Assembly (NCBI RefSeq): GCF_002213425.1
Contig: NZ_NJGV01000011.1
Location: forward strand, 1 to 64,000
Source of the DNA: Herbaspirillum aquaticum
GTDB taxonomy: Bacteria; Pseudomonadota; Gammaproteobacteria; Burkholderiales; Burkholderiaceae_D
DNA: 64,000 nucleotides
Direction: 5' to 3'
A program made the translations under genes and the position numbers. The notes beneath the pieces were generated by a model, which worked only from the letters and a program-made list of their open reading frames with translations, made no database searches and had not been told where the DNA came from. Below, one piece after another: positions 8,091 through 18,271 of this stretch; position 1 is the first letter of the stretch, and each line of letters opens with the position of its first letter.

Positions 8091-9755
8091 CTATGCGCGC
8101 ACCAGCTTCAGATGTCGCGGTGGAACAAATACGGGGGGAGTCCCGTTTGATGGAGAGGATGCTTCTACCGGCCCTAGCGATACTGTGGGGTCAACGAGAT
8201 CCCTCGCACCGAGCTGAAATTGGCTGACCAGTTGGGACAATACCGCAGCCAGATCTCGCAGACTGGCGGCAGAGGCTGCAGCCTCTTCCACCAGCGCAGC
8301 ATTCTGCTGGGTAACGCTATCCATCTCCGAGATCGCTACGTTGATGTGACCAATACCAGTGCGCTGTTCAGTCGAAGAAGCGGAAATGGCCGCAATCATC
8401 GAAACCACTTCGCTCACGCTGTGCACGACATCGCTAATTGTGCCGTCGGCTTCCTTCACGATACTGGCTCCCATAGCGATGCTGGCTGAAGAGGCGTCGA
8501 TGAGCCCCTTGATTTCCTTGGCAGCTGCGGCGCTTCGTTGCGCCAACACACGCACTTCCGATGCAACCACCGCGAAGCCCCGGCCTTGTTCGCCGGCACG
8601 GGCTGCCTCTACCGCAGCATTTAGCGCAAGGATATTTGTCTGGAACGCGATACCATCGATGGAAGAAATGATGGCTTCAATCCGTCCGGCGCTAGCGCTG
8701 ATCATTTCCATCGTCTGGCTCACCTTCTGCATGGCCATCCCGCCTCGTCGTGCGAGATCTGAAGTCGATAATGCCAACTGGTTGGCGTCAAGCGCATGCT
8801 GGGTGTTGGAAGCTACCGTCTGGGTCAGCTGCTCCATGGACGCAGCTGTTTCCTCAAGGGAACCTGCCTGACTTTCAGTGCGGGCCGACAAATCCAGGTT
8901 CCCGCTGGCAATCTGCGTTGAGGCGGCCGCAATGGCCTCGGCACTGCCTCGGATAGAGGCAATCATCCGCGCCAGCCGGTCCTGCATCACGGCCATCGAT
9001 GCGATCAGGCTGCTGCTGTCCCCCTTGCGCAACTTTACTGGCTGACTCAAATCTTGCTCAGCAATTCGCATCGCGACCGACACGGCATATTCGGGACTGC
9101 CGCCCAAGGTGCGGATCAGACTGCGATTGACCAGCGCGACAATCATCGAGAGCAACAGACTCACAAGCGCAAGCCCCCCTGCACTCCTCGCCAGCGAAGC
9201 GTAGAAAGCCTCCTCGATGTCATCCACGAATACTCCCGCCACCAGCGCCCAGCCCCAAGGTTTGTAGCTGACGATGCGCGCCAGTTTGGCCGAGGGCAAA
9301 TCTGTCCCGGGACGCAGCCAAAGATACCGCATGAACCCTTCTCCTTCAGGAGAAGCGGCTAACCGGGCAATTTCCAAGAACACGGGGAAGCCCGCTGGGT
9401 CCTTGAAACCGCTCATGTCCTTGCCATCGTTCTCGGGCCGGCCTGGATTTTGGATCGCTGTCGCATTCATTCCGAGAATTGCGATGTAACCGTCTTTTCC
9501 ATAGCGAATATTCTTGAGTACGGCCTTGGCCTGCCGCTGCGCCTCTTCAGTACTGAGATTGCCTTTTGCGGCTTCATCAGCAAAGCCCTCAACGATCTTC
9601 AAGGCGGCTCTATCCAGATTGGTCAAATCTGTTTGCCGCTCTTCGTAACGCTGCTGCCGCGCCTCCATGATGTGAAGCAAAGACACGGCACACAGGCAGC
9701 AAAGGCTGGCAAGCAAAGGAAGCCAGAGTTTTTTCTGAAAGCTTAGCCTGACCAT
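8091..9755 (-). CDS. Methyl-accepting chemotaxis protein with a Cache sensor
   Basis: Encodes 554 residues. I took the ATG at 9755, preceded by AAGGA, over a longer frame to 9800. Order: membrane segment 1 (~8-30); periplasmic single Cache-type domain (~35-190; [27 protein letters not shown]); membrane segment 2 (~192-215); HAMP (~216-270); the signalling hairpin with the canonical tip [26 protein letters not shown]. The C-terminus lacks a CheR-binding pentapeptide. Such receptors sense small organic ligands directly. The gene lies 41 bp downstream of a GGDEF-EAL gene on the same strand, suggesting joint expression of chemotaxis and c-di-GMP control. Confidence 0.9.
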   Translation of the reverse strand: MVRLSFQKKLWLPLLASLCCLCAVSLLHIMEARQQRYEERQTDLTNLDRAALKIVEGFADEAAKGNLSTEEAQRQAKAVLKNIRYGKDGYIAILGMNATAIQNPGRPENDGKDMSGFKDPAGFPVFLEIARLAASPEGEGFMRYLWLRPGTDLPSAKLARIVSYKPWGWALVAGVFVDDIEEAFYASLARSAGGLALVSLLLSMIVALVNRSLIRTLGGSPEYAVSVAMRIAEQDLSQPVKLRKGDSSSLIASMAVMQDRLARMIASIRGSAEAIAAASTQIASGNLDLSARTESQAGSLEETAASMEQLTQTVASNTQHALDANQLALSTSDLARRGGMAMQKVSQTMEMISASAGRIEAIISSIDGIAFQTNILALNAAVEAARAGEQGRGFAVVASEVRVLAQRSAAAAKEIKGLIDASSASIAMGASIVKEADGTISDVVHSVSEVVSMIAAISASSTEQRTGIGHINVAISEMDSVTQQNAALVEEAAASAASLRDLAAVLSQLVSQFQLGARDLVDPTVSLGPVEASSPSNGTPPVFVPPRHLKLVRA

Positions 9756-9796
9756 ACGATTTCCTTTTTTTGAGATGAGATGATAGTTCCCGCCTG

Positions 9797-12340
9797 TCAC
9801 GCAGCGCGGATAGCGGGGAAAGGCAGCTGCTGACGAGATAGGACTGCTGCTGCCTCTTCATGAACGATGCCTTGGCCAAAATAGAAACCCTGCGCCTGGT
9901 CGCATCCGTGATGACGGAGAAAATCAAGCTGCACGCTATCCTCAACGCCTTCAGCAATAATGTTGCGATTCATTGCATGCGCCAACGCGATGACTGCCTT
10001 GACGATCTCTGCATCGTTGCCATCGATCGAGATATCACGAATGAAGCTTCGATCGATTTTCAGCGTATGTATCGGAAAGCGTTTCAGGTAGCTCAGGCTT
10101 GAATAGCCAGTGCCAAAGTCATCTATTGCCAGCTGGAGGCCGAACGAACTCAGTGCATTGAGAATCTCTACAGTTGACTCTGGCGAATCCATGATCACAC
10201 TCTCGGTGATCTCCAAAACCAGGCAACGTGCTGGGCACTTGCTTGCAGAAAGCACCCGGCGCACCGTATCCACCATATCGGCCTGGCGAAACTGGGTAGC
10301 AGAGAGATTGACCGACATCTTTATGTCGTCCGGACAAAGGCCAGCGCGTTGCCATGCCACCAGTTGATGGCATGCGGTCTGAAGCACCCATTCTCCGATC
10401 TGGACGATCAATCCGGTCTCTTCGGCCAAACCGATGAATTGGTCCGGCGGAATCACCGCCTCGCCCGGAGGTTGCCAGCGCAACAGGGCCTCAAAACCGA
10501 TAATGCGGCCGTCAGCAATACTCACTTGTGGCTGATACACCAGGTGAAACTCTTTACGCTCCATCGCGCGTCGCAACGCGGCATCCATACGCAGGAACTG
10601 AAGGGCGTCCTTGCTCATTTCGTTGACGTAGAAGGTATAGCGCCCTTTCCCGCTTTGCTTCGCCTGGTACATCGCGGTGTCGGCATTTTTGAGCAAGGTG
10701 GCGCTATCGGTACCATCCCGGTCATACAGGCTGATACCGATACTTCCACCGAGGAACAGTTCGTGGCCGTTGAGCAGCATGGGGGCGCAAATGGCCTTGA
10801 GTATGCGGTCGGCAACGAGAGCAATATGGTGCTGCTGACCAGCATTGACCAGAACCACGACGAACTCGTCGCCACCGAGACGCGCCACGGTATCACCAGG
10901 ACGAACACATGCCAGCAAGCGTCGTCCGATTTCGATGATCACCTGGTCACCCACATCGTGGCCGAGACTGTCGTTGATGTTCTTGAAGCGATCCAGGTCG
11001 ACAAACAGGACCGCCAACGTTTGCCTGGATGGGTACGCCTGCCGCGACTGCTCAATCGCCATGGCCAGCCGGTCCATCATGAGGCTGCGATTGGGCAGCC
11101 CGGTCAGGTGGTCATGACTGGCCAGATGACGCATGCGGTATTCCGTCGCCTTGCGTTCGGTTATATCCTCGATAGCTGCGATGAAATGAATCTCACCGCT
11201 ACTTTCGCGCATTGATGAGACCGTCACCTGTCCCCAGATCGACTCGCCATCCTTGCGGACATAGCGTTTCTCGCTCACGTAGTCCTGGATCTCTCCGTTG
11301 AGGATACGTTGCGTCATCTGGTCGTAATCACACTCTTCCTCCGGGTCGGCCAAATCGCATAAATACAAGGCCTGCATCTCGGCTGCGTCGTAACCCAGTA
11401 CTTGTTGAAGTTTTCGGTTACTGCGCAAAATGCGACCGCTGGCGTCAAAATGCACCAGTCCGACCGCAGCCTGATGAAAAGAGAGCCTGAAACGCTCTTC
11501 GCTGTCTGACAGCGCAGCTTTAGCTTCCAGTACACGCGCAATATCATGCGCCACCAGCAGCAGTAGCGACTCGTCACGATCATTGAAGCGAGAAAGGCCG
11601 AGCTGGTATTGCTCACAATATCTGCGCCCGTCCTCATCCATCATATTGATCCCCTGGTGCGGTACGCCGCTGGCAAGCACCTCCTTGGCAGCGTCATGCA
11701 GAGCAGGTACCTTCAATAGCGTCGATAACGCCACACCGTCCACAGATTCATCCGGAGACAGGTCGAGAATCCGACGCATCACAGGATTGATAGTCCGGAT
11801 GCGGAACTGGGCATCCATGACCAGCAATCCATTGGGGGTGTAATTGAAAATGTGCTCCGCATAATTCCGGTAGCGGTCCAACAACTTCCATTCAGCGGAG
11901 AGACTCGCCTCGATAAGAGTGCCTGCGTCGTGCAGTGCCTGGGCAAGAATCATGTTGAGGGATTCGATGCTCTGGCTGGTATTTCGAAGCTCCACTTTTT
12001 GCAGTGTCGGGATCAGAGCTCGCAGGTAGTCCCGACAATCCTCTACATGGGCCAGAGCCAGATGGGGTATTCCCTGCCCCGCGTTGTCCAGAGCGCGCTG
12101 CAGACATGCCAACGTCTCACTGCGTCCGTCATGCATCGCATCGGGAGGATTGACAGGCCCGCGCTGCATCAGCAACGATCGCCCGATACGCATATTGCGC
12201 GCTTCCTTCTTGAGCAAGCGCCGCATTCGCAAAGTGCGGGGTAAGGAGCTGAACTGTCCTCGCTGATCAAACTGAGTGCCATGGACTTGACGAGGGGTGA
12301 TAGACAAGTGGGGTAGGCGCAATCTGGGGTTGCGATTCAT
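9797..12340 (-). CDS. PAS-PAS-GGDEF-EAL bifunctional c-di-GMP protein
   Basis: Encodes 847 residues from the ATG at 12,340 (GGAG about 9 nt upstream); a GTG at 12,400 is the alternative. Order: helical N-terminus, PAS 1 (~160-275), PAS 2 (~283-405), GGDEF (~405-575), EAL (~590-840). The cyclase motif is intact (GGDEF near residue 490) and is preceded five residues upstream by RPGD, a product-inhibition I-site. The phosphodiesterase half has [27 protein letters not shown] and KIDRSF, so both activities are possible. There is no membrane segment, so it is probably a cytoplasmic sensor. It sits between an Old Yellow Enzyme gene and a chemoreceptor on the same strand. Confidence 0.9.
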   Translation of the reverse strand: MNRNPRLRLPHLSITPRQVHGTQFDQRGQFSSLPRTLRMRRLLKKEARNMRIGRSLLMQRGPVNPPDAMHDGRSETLACLQRALDNAGQGIPHLALAHVEDCRDYLRALIPTLQKVELRNTSQSIESLNMILAQALHDAGTLIEASLSAEWKLLDRYRNYAEHIFNYTPNGLLVMDAQFRIRTINPVMRRILDLSPDESVDGVALSTLLKVPALHDAAKEVLASGVPHQGINMMDEDGRRYCEQYQLGLSRFNDRDESLLLLVAHDIARVLEAKAALSDSEERFRLSFHQAAVGLVHFDASGRILRSNRKLQQVLGYDAAEMQALYLCDLADPEEECDYDQMTQRILNGEIQDYVSEKRYVRKDGESIWGQVTVSSMRESSGEIHFIAAIEDITERKATEYRMRHLASHDHLTGLPNRSLMMDRLAMAIEQSRQAYPSRQTLAVLFVDLDRFKNINDSLGHDVGDQVIIEIGRRLLACVRPGDTVARLGGDEFVVVLVNAGQQHHIALVADRILKAICAPMLLNGHELFLGGSIGISLYDRDGTDSATLLKNADTAMYQAKQSGKGRYTFYVNEMSKDALQFLRMDAALRRAMERKEFHLVYQPQVSIADGRIIGFEALLRWQPPGEAVIPPDQFIGLAEETGLIVQIGEWVLQTACHQLVAWQRAGLCPDDIKMSVNLSATQFRQADMVDTVRRVLSASKCPARCLVLEITESVIMDSPESTVEILNALSSFGLQLAIDDFGTGYSSLSYLKRFPIHTLKIDRSFIRDISIDGNDAEIVKAVIALAHAMNRNIIAEGVEDSVQLDFLRHHGCDQAQGFYFGQGIVHEEAAAVLSRQQLPFPAIRAA

Positions 12341-12421
12341 AAGGTCACGCTCCGGCAAGAGTTGAGAAGACGATGCGGGATGCCTGCGCAGGAACGCCAC
12401 TCGTGATGGCCCTGCGTACAG

Positions 12422-13516
12422 TCAGCTCAGGCTGGGGTAATCGGTGTAGCCGACATGGTCCCCGCCATAGAACGTAGATGGATCGGGTTCGTTGAACGGA
12501 CCTCCCTGCGCAACACGCATCACAAGATCCGGATTGGCGATGTACTGGCGACCGAAAGCCACGACGTCTGCTCTTCCCGAAGCAATCAATTTTTCGGCGT
12601 CTTCGAAAGTCAAGCCGCCATTTGCAACGAGCATGCCGTGGAAATTCGGACGCACAATGTCCAGAATCTGCGGCATGTCCTTGATTCCGCCCCATGCATT
12701 GGTATCTGCAGCATGCACATAACCGACCCCATATTCATTGAGCATCTGCGCCACATAGGTGTACGTGCGATGCGTATCACCATCAATGGCATTGTTATAC
12801 AGGGCGAAGGGAGAGAGGCGCACACCAATCTGCTGTGCTGATAATTCTTTCAGTACAGCTTCGATGACCAACCGGAGGAAGCGTGCCCGGTTCTCCAGGC
12901 TGCCGCCGAATTCATCTCCCCTCCGATTGACATGGGAAGAGAGGAACTGCTGTGGAAGATATCCATTTGCCGCATGGATCTCCACACCGTCGATCCCGGC
13001 CAATACCGCGTTGCGTGCGGCGGTACGAAATTCTTCTATCGCCTGGTAGATCTCCTGGACGTCCATGGCGCGTGATGGGGAAGCTGCGATACGCGTGTAG
13101 TAACCATTGCGCAGAGCGCCATAGACCTGCAAAAGACCGAGGTCTTCGTTGATCCCGGAGGGTGAGAGAGGTGCAGCTCCGTCAAGCAGGGAGTAGGAGC
13201 TCACCCGACCGCTATGCCACAACTGAACAAAGAGCTTTCCTCCCGCCTCATGGACAGCGCTGGCGACCTCACGCCAGCCGGCCGCCTGGTCTGAATGGTA
13301 GAGACCTGGCGCATTCTCAAAGGCGGACGACATCGGGGACACATTGGTCGCTTCGGTGATGATGAGTCCGGCCGAAGCGCGCTGCCGGTAGTATTGCGCG
13401 GTCAGCGCCGTAGGCACGCCATCGGAACCGACACGGGCGCGTGTGACTGGTGCCATGGCGATTCGGTTGGACAGGCAAAGTGAGCCAATGTTGACTGGCC
13501 GGAGTAATGCGTTCAT
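12422..13516 (-). CDS. Old Yellow Enzyme family alkene reductase (NemA-like)
   Basis: Encodes 364 residues from the ATG at 13,516, which has a GGGGG site upstream; the longer frame to 13,798 runs through the divergent LysR gene. It is an FMN TIM-barrel oxidoreductase: LLRPVNIGSLCLSNRIAMAPVTRAR at the start in pattern, substrate-anion-binding HAANGYL near residue 177, QFLSSHVNRR and GGSLENRARF following, and a C-terminal phosphate-binding GRxxIANPDL. The family reduces activated C=C bonds, N-ethylmaleimide and nitro compounds with NADPH. It is divergent from a LysR gene with a 106-bp shared promoter region, so that LysR is the likely regulator, perhaps responding to electrophiles. Confidence 0.88.
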   Translation of the reverse strand: MNALLRPVNIGSLCLSNRIAMAPVTRARVGSDGVPTALTAQYYRQRASAGLIITEATNVSPMSSAFENAPGLYHSDQAAGWREVASAVHEAGGKLFVQLWHSGRVSSYSLLDGAAPLSPSGINEDLGLLQVYGALRNGYYTRIAASPSRAMDVQEIYQAIEEFRTAARNAVLAGIDGVEIHAANGYLPQQFLSSHVNRRGDEFGGSLENRARFLRLVIEAVLKELSAQQIGVRLSPFALYNNAIDGDTHRTYTYVAQMLNEYGVGYVHAADTNAWGGIKDMPQILDIVRPNFHGMLVANGGLTFEDAEKLIASGRADVVAFGRQYIANPDLVMRVAQGGPFNEPDPSTFYGGDHVGYTDYPSLS

Positions 13517-13555
13517 GGTGAGCCCCCGTTGGGTGTAATGAGCGCACACTCTAAC

Positions 13556-13586
13556 TTTCCAGCTCGGCGCTGATAATATCTGGAAA
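13556..13586. promoter_or_regulatory. Candidate LysR operator between the reductase and LysR genes
   Basis: TTTCCAG (13,556-13,562) and CTGGAAA (13,580-13,586) form a perfect 7-bp inverted repeat with a 17-bp spacer; 8 of 10 bases match in the extended arms. It lies in the middle of the 106-bp divergent region and could serve both promoters. Confidence 0.45.
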
Positions 13587-13622
13587 TTGACGAAGGCTCT
13601 TGCGTAGAACGCAAAGGTGCTC

Positions 13623-14555
13623 ATGAACAAATTTTCCGAAATGCAAGCATTCGTGGCAGTGGCCGACACCGCGGGTTTTTCCGCTGCCGCCCGCCAGATG
13701 GACCTCGCTCCCTCTTCCGTGTTGAGGCTGGTGGATGCATTGGAAGAAAGGCTCGGTGTAAAGCTGCTCCACCGAAGCACACGCAGCGTTACGCTCACCG
13801 AAGGTGGCCGCGAATTCTATGAACGGGTGGTCGCTGTTCTGCAGCAGCTGGAGAGCGCTGATGCGCAAGCTGCCAATCTGGAGCAGGAGCCACATGGCGT
13901 TTTGAAAGTCACGGCTCCGGTGACCTTCAGTACGCTCTATCTGGCACCCATCTGCCGCGAGCTACATCGTCGCTATCCTCATCTGCAACTTGATTTACAG
14001 TTGAGCGACGGGATGAGCAACATGATTGACGAGTCTATCGATGTAGCGGTACGAATCGGCGTGCTGGGCGACCAGCCCAATATGATCGCTCGCAGGCTGG
14101 CCGCGCATGCCCGGGTCATCTGTGCCAGTCCCGATTATCTGCGCACGCACAGCCCGGCAGAGCGGCCCTCTGACCTGCTGGCGCACAGCTGCTTGCAGTT
14201 CAGTTACGATGGGCCGCGCAGGGGATGGCGCTTCCGCCACCACGAGGATGACAGTGCAGATATAGAAGAGGTTGACGTCCAAGGAAATTTTTTCGCAAAC
14301 AACGCGGAGATGATCCGTCAGGCGGCCATCTCCGGAAGAGGCGTGGCTATGCTGGCTCGATGGCTGGTTGGAGAAGATTTGCGTGCCGGACGACTGGTTT
14401 CCATGTTGGACAATTACGAAGCAAATCCTGGCCCGATGGACGTAGGGATCTACGTCATCTATCCAGCTAACCGGCGTGGCTCGGTAAAGGTCAAGGCCTT
14501 CATCGAATTGCTGACAGAACAGCTATCCTCGCATCCCGGCGTGATGGAAAAATAA
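13623..14555 (+). CDS. LysR-family regulator, divergent to the alkene reductase
   Basis: Encodes 310 residues from the ATG at 13,623, which has AAAGG 7 nt upstream; a GTG two codons earlier overlaps that site and is less likely. The winged helix spans residues 1-60 (TAGFSAAARQMDLAPSSVLRLVDALEERLGVKLLHRSTR pattern) and the effector domain ~90-300. It closely resembles the LysR at 7,155 along its whole length (PVTFSTLYLAP, NNAEM.RQA, YEANPGPMDVG), so the two arose by duplication. Divergent placement and the shared inverted repeat make the alkene reductase gene its probable target. Confidence 0.88.
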   Translation: MNKFSEMQAFVAVADTAGFSAAARQMDLAPSSVLRLVDALEERLGVKLLHRSTRSVTLTEGGREFYERVVAVLQQLESADAQAANLEQEPHGVLKVTAPVTFSTLYLAPICRELHRRYPHLQLDLQLSDGMSNMIDESIDVAVRIGVLGDQPNMIARRLAAHARVICASPDYLRTHSPAERPSDLLAHSCLQFSYDGPRRGWRFRHHEDDSADIEEVDVQGNFFANNAEMIRQAAISGRGVAMLARWLVGEDLRAGRLVSMLDNYEANPGPMDVGIYVIYPANRRGSVKVKAFIELLTEQLSSHPGVMEK

Positions 14556-15104
14556 TCCTCATCACCTCATCCCCATGCTCCGGTGGTGGGTTGCAATATC
14601 TTTGCCAGCGCGACCAGAATGCCCCAGGTTCAGACTTCCGGGATTGCATCGGTTCCTGATGCTCATTGGAATAAAAAAATCCGCACACGGGATAGCCCCA
14701 TGTGCGGTGAACGCCAGAGGGAAGTGCTGGCGGGAGACATACATCGGATAACACACAGGAGACATGGGTGCCGATGGCACATGATGCTGCCGCCCTTCGC
14801 CTGGCCGCTGACAATGCGTCATGCATCATTTGAACGCTGGCGAAATTTACGGAATCATTGCATCCAACAACTTTAAAAAAATGAGATGAAATGGTTCATG
14901 CCGTTTCCTGAATATCGCTGGCCAGTTGAGTCGTACCAAGCATAGGGCTTGCAGCAGCATTCGCGTCAGGGAGGGAGTGTCTCAGAGCCGTCCAGCGATC
15001 GTCTAGTTATACCTAAGGATGAGCCCGCACTCTCCGCTCTTTTATTTTGATGGAATCCCGATTCACCGCGGGGCAAGAGAGGCCAGGGACATGTCTGGCG
15101 CATG
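14556..15104. other. 549-bp intergenic stretch with one hairpin
   Basis: No gene is supported on either strand; the frames present lack ribosome sites and protein-like composition. The only structure seen is the hairpin at 14,673-14,707 listed separately. Confidence 0.5.
14673..14707 (-). terminator. Minus-strand hairpin followed by a T run
   Basis: CCGCACACGGGA (14,681-14,692) pairs with CCCCATGTGCGG (14,696-14,707), 12 positions with two wobble-type mismatches and a 3-nt loop. On the minus strand it is followed by seven Ts (complement of 14,673-14,679). No leftward gene ends here, so it either terminates an untranslated transcript starting near 14,750-14,900 or is a remnant. Confidence 0.5.
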
Positions 15105-15575
15105 CTATTTTCTTCCCCTGTGCAATTTGCGGGAGAAGAAATCGAGCAGCGGATCCTTGCAGGGAAGCAGGCTTAACGTTCTGGTCCACTTGCCCGCAAT
15201 ACAAATTTCGATGTAGAGCCGCCGTCCGTCAAGGAACTCGGCGCTTCCGTTGAAATGATTCTCATCGAAAAAAAAGAGAACGTGCGACGAAAGAGGCGCA
15301 ATCGTTATGCGGTGCGCCCCCGATTCGGCTCGGTCAATCTCTTTAACGTCGCGCTGGTGTCGCAGACCCGATGCCATGTAGATCCTCCAATGCGTAATGA
15401 TGATCGGACGATCAGTCACATTGTGCAGATACACTTTGTTTCCCAGCTTTGATGTCGAGGACAAGGCCACGCTAGCATCGATCTGGCGTAGCGCTCGCCA
15501 CCGCTCCACGATCTTGATCAGCACCAACGTTGCCGACGTCGTTGCAGCCCATCTTGCCAATGCGTGCGAATCCAT
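15105..15575 (-). CDS. Hypothetical protein with one N-terminal membrane segment
   Basis: Encodes 156 residues. The ATG at 15,575 follows a strong GGAGGGG site. Residues ~9-24 (WAATTSATLVLIKIVE) are weakly hydrophobic and may anchor it. The rest is beta-rich: VYLHNVTDRPIIITHWRIY, a variable loop, ITIAPLSSHVLFFFDE, LYIEICIAGKWTRTLSLL. This pattern occurs in uncharacterised bacterial proteins with an immunoglobulin-like fold. It stands alone, with 430-550 bp of non-coding DNA on each side. I recognise no function. Confidence 0.6.
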   Translation of the reverse strand: MDSHALARWAATTSATLVLIKIVERWRALRQIDASVALSSTSKLGNKVYLHNVTDRPIIITHWRIYMASGLRHQRDVKEIDRAESGAHRITIAPLSSHVLFFFDENHFNGSAEFLDGRRLYIEICIAGKWTRTLSLLPCKDPLLDFFSRKLHRGRK

Positions 15576-16006
15576 TACCCCTCCAAGCGAACGCGTGACT
15601 TCTCAATCCAGTGACCGCCCCGATTGCTGAGTGCGCATTCATTGACGGCATACGCATTAAAAGCACAGTCGAGATGTTGATGCACTTCAAGCGCCAGATT
15701 ATCACCGACGGACTTGGACTTTTCTGTAACACCAAGGTATGAACCAAGCAGGGCTTTGGTTTGAATGGTTCCTGTTTTTCAGGATTGCCCATCGTGGCAA
15801 CAGCAGTTGCTTTGGGCGCGCGCATGCAATCACTTGCGCGGTTTGATCAGGACGATTGCGCGTTGCCGATTGCAATCCGGCATGTCACAAAAAAAGAGGT
15901 CTGATACCAACGTATGATTTTTCACAACAGGCCCACTTGCTAATCTTCATCGCATGGTCGCAGTTCCATGCGACCCCACCGCGAGACTCGCAAGAAAGGA
16001 CGGCAT
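15576..16006. other. 431-bp intergenic stretch
   Basis: No gene, terminator or clear repeat is seen. It must contain the promoters of the hypothetical gene to the left and of the CheY gene to the right, but I cannot pick convincing -35/-10 or FliA-type sites by eye. Confidence 0.4.
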
Positions 16007-16417
16007 ATGGCCACCGCAGACCTCCACTTCCTGATCGTTGATGATTTCGCTCCGATGCGTCGCATTGTCAGCGCACTGCTCAAAGACATTGGCTATTCTC
16101 GCCAAACGGAGGCAGATGACGGCAGCACGGCGTGGAAGATCCTGGAATCTGGGGCCAGTTCCATCAACTTCGTTTTGACCGATTGGAACATGCCGCTCTT
16201 GGATGGGATCGGGCTGCTCAAGAAGATCCGCAGCAACCCTGACCTGGCGCATCTCCCGGTGATCATGGTTACTGCTGAGACCCATAAGGACAACATCCTC
16301 CATGCTGCAGAGTGTGGAGCGGACGGCTATATCGTCAAGCCCTTCAACGCAGATACGCTGGAGCGCAAGATTCGCAAGATCACGGCACGCAGGGAGCAGA
16401 TGCTGGCGATTGCCTGA
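16007..16417 (+). CDS. cheY: CheY-family chemotaxis response regulator
   Basis: Encodes 136 residues, a single receiver domain. The ATG at 16,007 follows AAGGA; a longer frame to 15,968 is not supported. It has the acidic pair (IVDDF, residues ~11-13), phospho-acceptor Asp in LTDWNMPLLDG, the conserved Thr in MVTAET and the Lys in VKPF. The DWNMP signature and the AETHKDNILHAAECGADGYIVKPF region are those of CheY proteins that bind the flagellar switch. It is isolated from other che genes here, so it may be an extra CheY copy. It converges on the tannase-like gene. Confidence 0.85.
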   Translation: MATADLHFLIVDDFAPMRRIVSALLKDIGYSRQTEADDGSTAWKILESGASSINFVLTDWNMPLLDGIGLLKKIRSNPDLAHLPVIMVTAETHKDNILHAAECGADGYIVKPFNADTLERKIRKITARREQMLAIA

Positions 16418-16475
16418 ACCGATGTACGAAGGCGTGCCTCACGTCCGGCGTACGATCTGTCAGGCCTCGGCTTGA

Positions 16476-18212
16476 TCACCGCACCACACAGACAAAACTC
16501 CCCGCCTCATTGACCGACCCGCTCCCGCGATACTGCGGCCAAGCCGGATACCGGCACAACGGCCGGCTGCGGCCCGGTACCACGGTGGTATCCACCACGA
16601 TCTGATCCACCGGTGCCTTCCCCTGCTCCACCCATTGCTCCAGCGCCGTCAGTGAATCCCAGGACGCATTGAAAGCCGTACCGAACACATGCCCATAGCC
16701 GGGGATTTCGTAGTAGCGCACGAAGCCTTCAAGCTGATCTTGTCCCATCGCTTTCTGCAAGCGCCCCAGATACTGCCGCGTAGCCTGCGTGCTGACCAGC
16801 GCATCGGCCGTACCATGCGCGATCAGGATCTTGCCGCCCTTGTTGCGGAAGGCCGAGAGATCCGTCTGGTTCACATCCTGCAAGCCGTTCAATGCCACCA
16901 CCCGCGCCTGGTATTGACCGGGCCGCAGCGGATCCAGCGCCAGCGGATTGAAGTTCACATCGCGCGTAACGAAGTAGCGCACCCACTGGTCCCAGAAGGT
17001 ACTGTGATACGGCGGACTGCTTTTGCCGCTCACAGCCGGCATCGGATTGGCGGGCTGCTCGGTGCCCAGCCCCAATGTCTGGATGATGGCCTGGAAAGGG
17101 CTGCCCGTACCCGTGCCCCAATCCGTGCCCCAGGTGTTGAAACCGGGATAGCGCGTCTCGCCGCTGGCCAGTGGATAAGGCAACTCCAGCGGCGTGCTGA
17201 AGACCTTGAAGGTGGCGATCTGCGCGTCCGACAGGCAGCCGTCACCGCCTTCTGATCCGCCCTCGCAACGCAAGGGCTTGCCGTTCACCGACGCCGTGGC
17301 CGGATCGAAACGCGCGTTGCAGGCATCGACGTTGCTGATGACGCCATCGGCCACGCCGTCGAGGCGGTCGCACGTCGCCATGGCGGCATCGAACAGGAGC
17401 TTGCGCTTGGCCGCATCGGGATAGGCTCCCGGCTGCGCCATGGCCTGCGTCATGCGGCCGAACTGCAGGTTCAGCGCGACGGCATTCCAGGCCGGATACA
17501 GGGCAATCACGCCATCCACATCGGAGTGCCACCGGCTGGCCATGGCCAGGGCTTCGCGTCCGCCCGTGGAGCCGCCGGCGAAATACACGCGCGCCGGGCG
17601 CTTCCCATAATGCGCGGTGACAATCGCCAGCGCCGCGTCGCGCGTCTTCTTCAAGGCATCGCCCGCGAAATTGCGCAAGGCTTCGTCATTGCTGCCAAAC
17701 GAACCATCGCGCGAGGTGGTGGCATTGGCCTGGTGGCCGGAATCGCTGGCGAAGGTGGCATAGCCGCGCCCCAGGGGACCGGGCTGCGTGGCCGCACCGG
17801 CGGGGACGTTGGCGGCGACATCCGGAATGGTGCCGTCATAGCCGCCACCACCGAACATCAACGCCTTGCCATTCCATTGCGCCGGCAGGTCCACCTGGAA
17901 ACGGATCGCCGGTGCAGCGGGATCTACCGGGCTGATCTCGCCGCTCACCTTGCAGTAAGCACCGATGGCCTTGGCCCCCTCGCCGCTGGCGGCCACCGTG
18001 TCGGTCGCAGTCACGCGCGCGCCACCGGTGGGCAAGCCGATGGCCGCAGCCGGGAGCGTCATCTCGCGCAACTGGCTGCAGCTTTGTGGCGTGCCCGCCG
18101 ACTGATCATTGGCAGGCTTTTCAGGTGCGCTGCTGCAAGCGGCCAGCAACGCGATGAGGAAAGGACTCAACAAGGCCGGATGCAGCATCGGCCTGCGGGT
18201 GGTTCGTGGCAT
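16476..18212 (-). CDS. Tannase/feruloyl esterase family lipoprotein
   Basis: Encodes 578 residues from the ATG at 18,212 (AGGAGA 6 nt upstream). A lipoprotein signal ends in LLAAC with Cys26. The nucleophile motif GGSTGGRE (Ser215) is that of the tannase family; the Asp and His are likely in AHGTADALVS and GYGHVFG near the C-terminus, and CDRLDGVADGVISNVDAC is the family's Ca-binding/lid segment with paired cysteines. Members hydrolyse gallate, ferulate or other aromatic esters outside the cytoplasm. It is followed on the same strand by nothing, but the maleylacetate reductase and ring-cleavage genes lie directly upstream, so I infer that it releases an aromatic acid for that pathway. Confidence 0.85.
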   Translation of the reverse strand: MPRTTRRPMLHPALLSPFLIALLAACSSAPEKPANDQSAGTPQSCSQLREMTLPAAAIGLPTGGARVTATDTVAASGEGAKAIGAYCKVSGEISPVDPAAPAIRFQVDLPAQWNGKALMFGGGGYDGTIPDVAANVPAGAATQPGPLGRGYATFASDSGHQANATTSRDGSFGSNDEALRNFAGDALKKTRDAALAIVTAHYGKRPARVYFAGGSTGGREALAMASRWHSDVDGVIALYPAWNAVALNLQFGRMTQAMAQPGAYPDAAKRKLLFDAAMATCDRLDGVADGVISNVDACNARFDPATASVNGKPLRCEGGSEGGDGCLSDAQIATFKVFSTPLELPYPLASGETRYPGFNTWGTDWGTGTGSPFQAIIQTLGLGTEQPANPMPAVSGKSSPPYHSTFWDQWVRYFVTRDVNFNPLALDPLRPGQYQARVVALNGLQDVNQTDLSAFRNKGGKILIAHGTADALVSTQATRQYLGRLQKAMGQDQLEGFVRYYEIPGYGHVFGTAFNASWDSLTALEQWVEQGKAPVDQIVVDTTVVPGRSRPLCRYPAWPQYRGSGSVNEAGSFVCVVR

Positions 18213-18271
18213 GGCGGTCTCCTGGTGGTTTGAACGTCGTCTACGTAACGCTTGCACCGCCACACTATACG

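Noticed and set aside
14556-14876. Short frames on both strands downstream of the LysR gene
   Set aside because: They lack ribosome sites and protein-like composition and overlap the hairpin.
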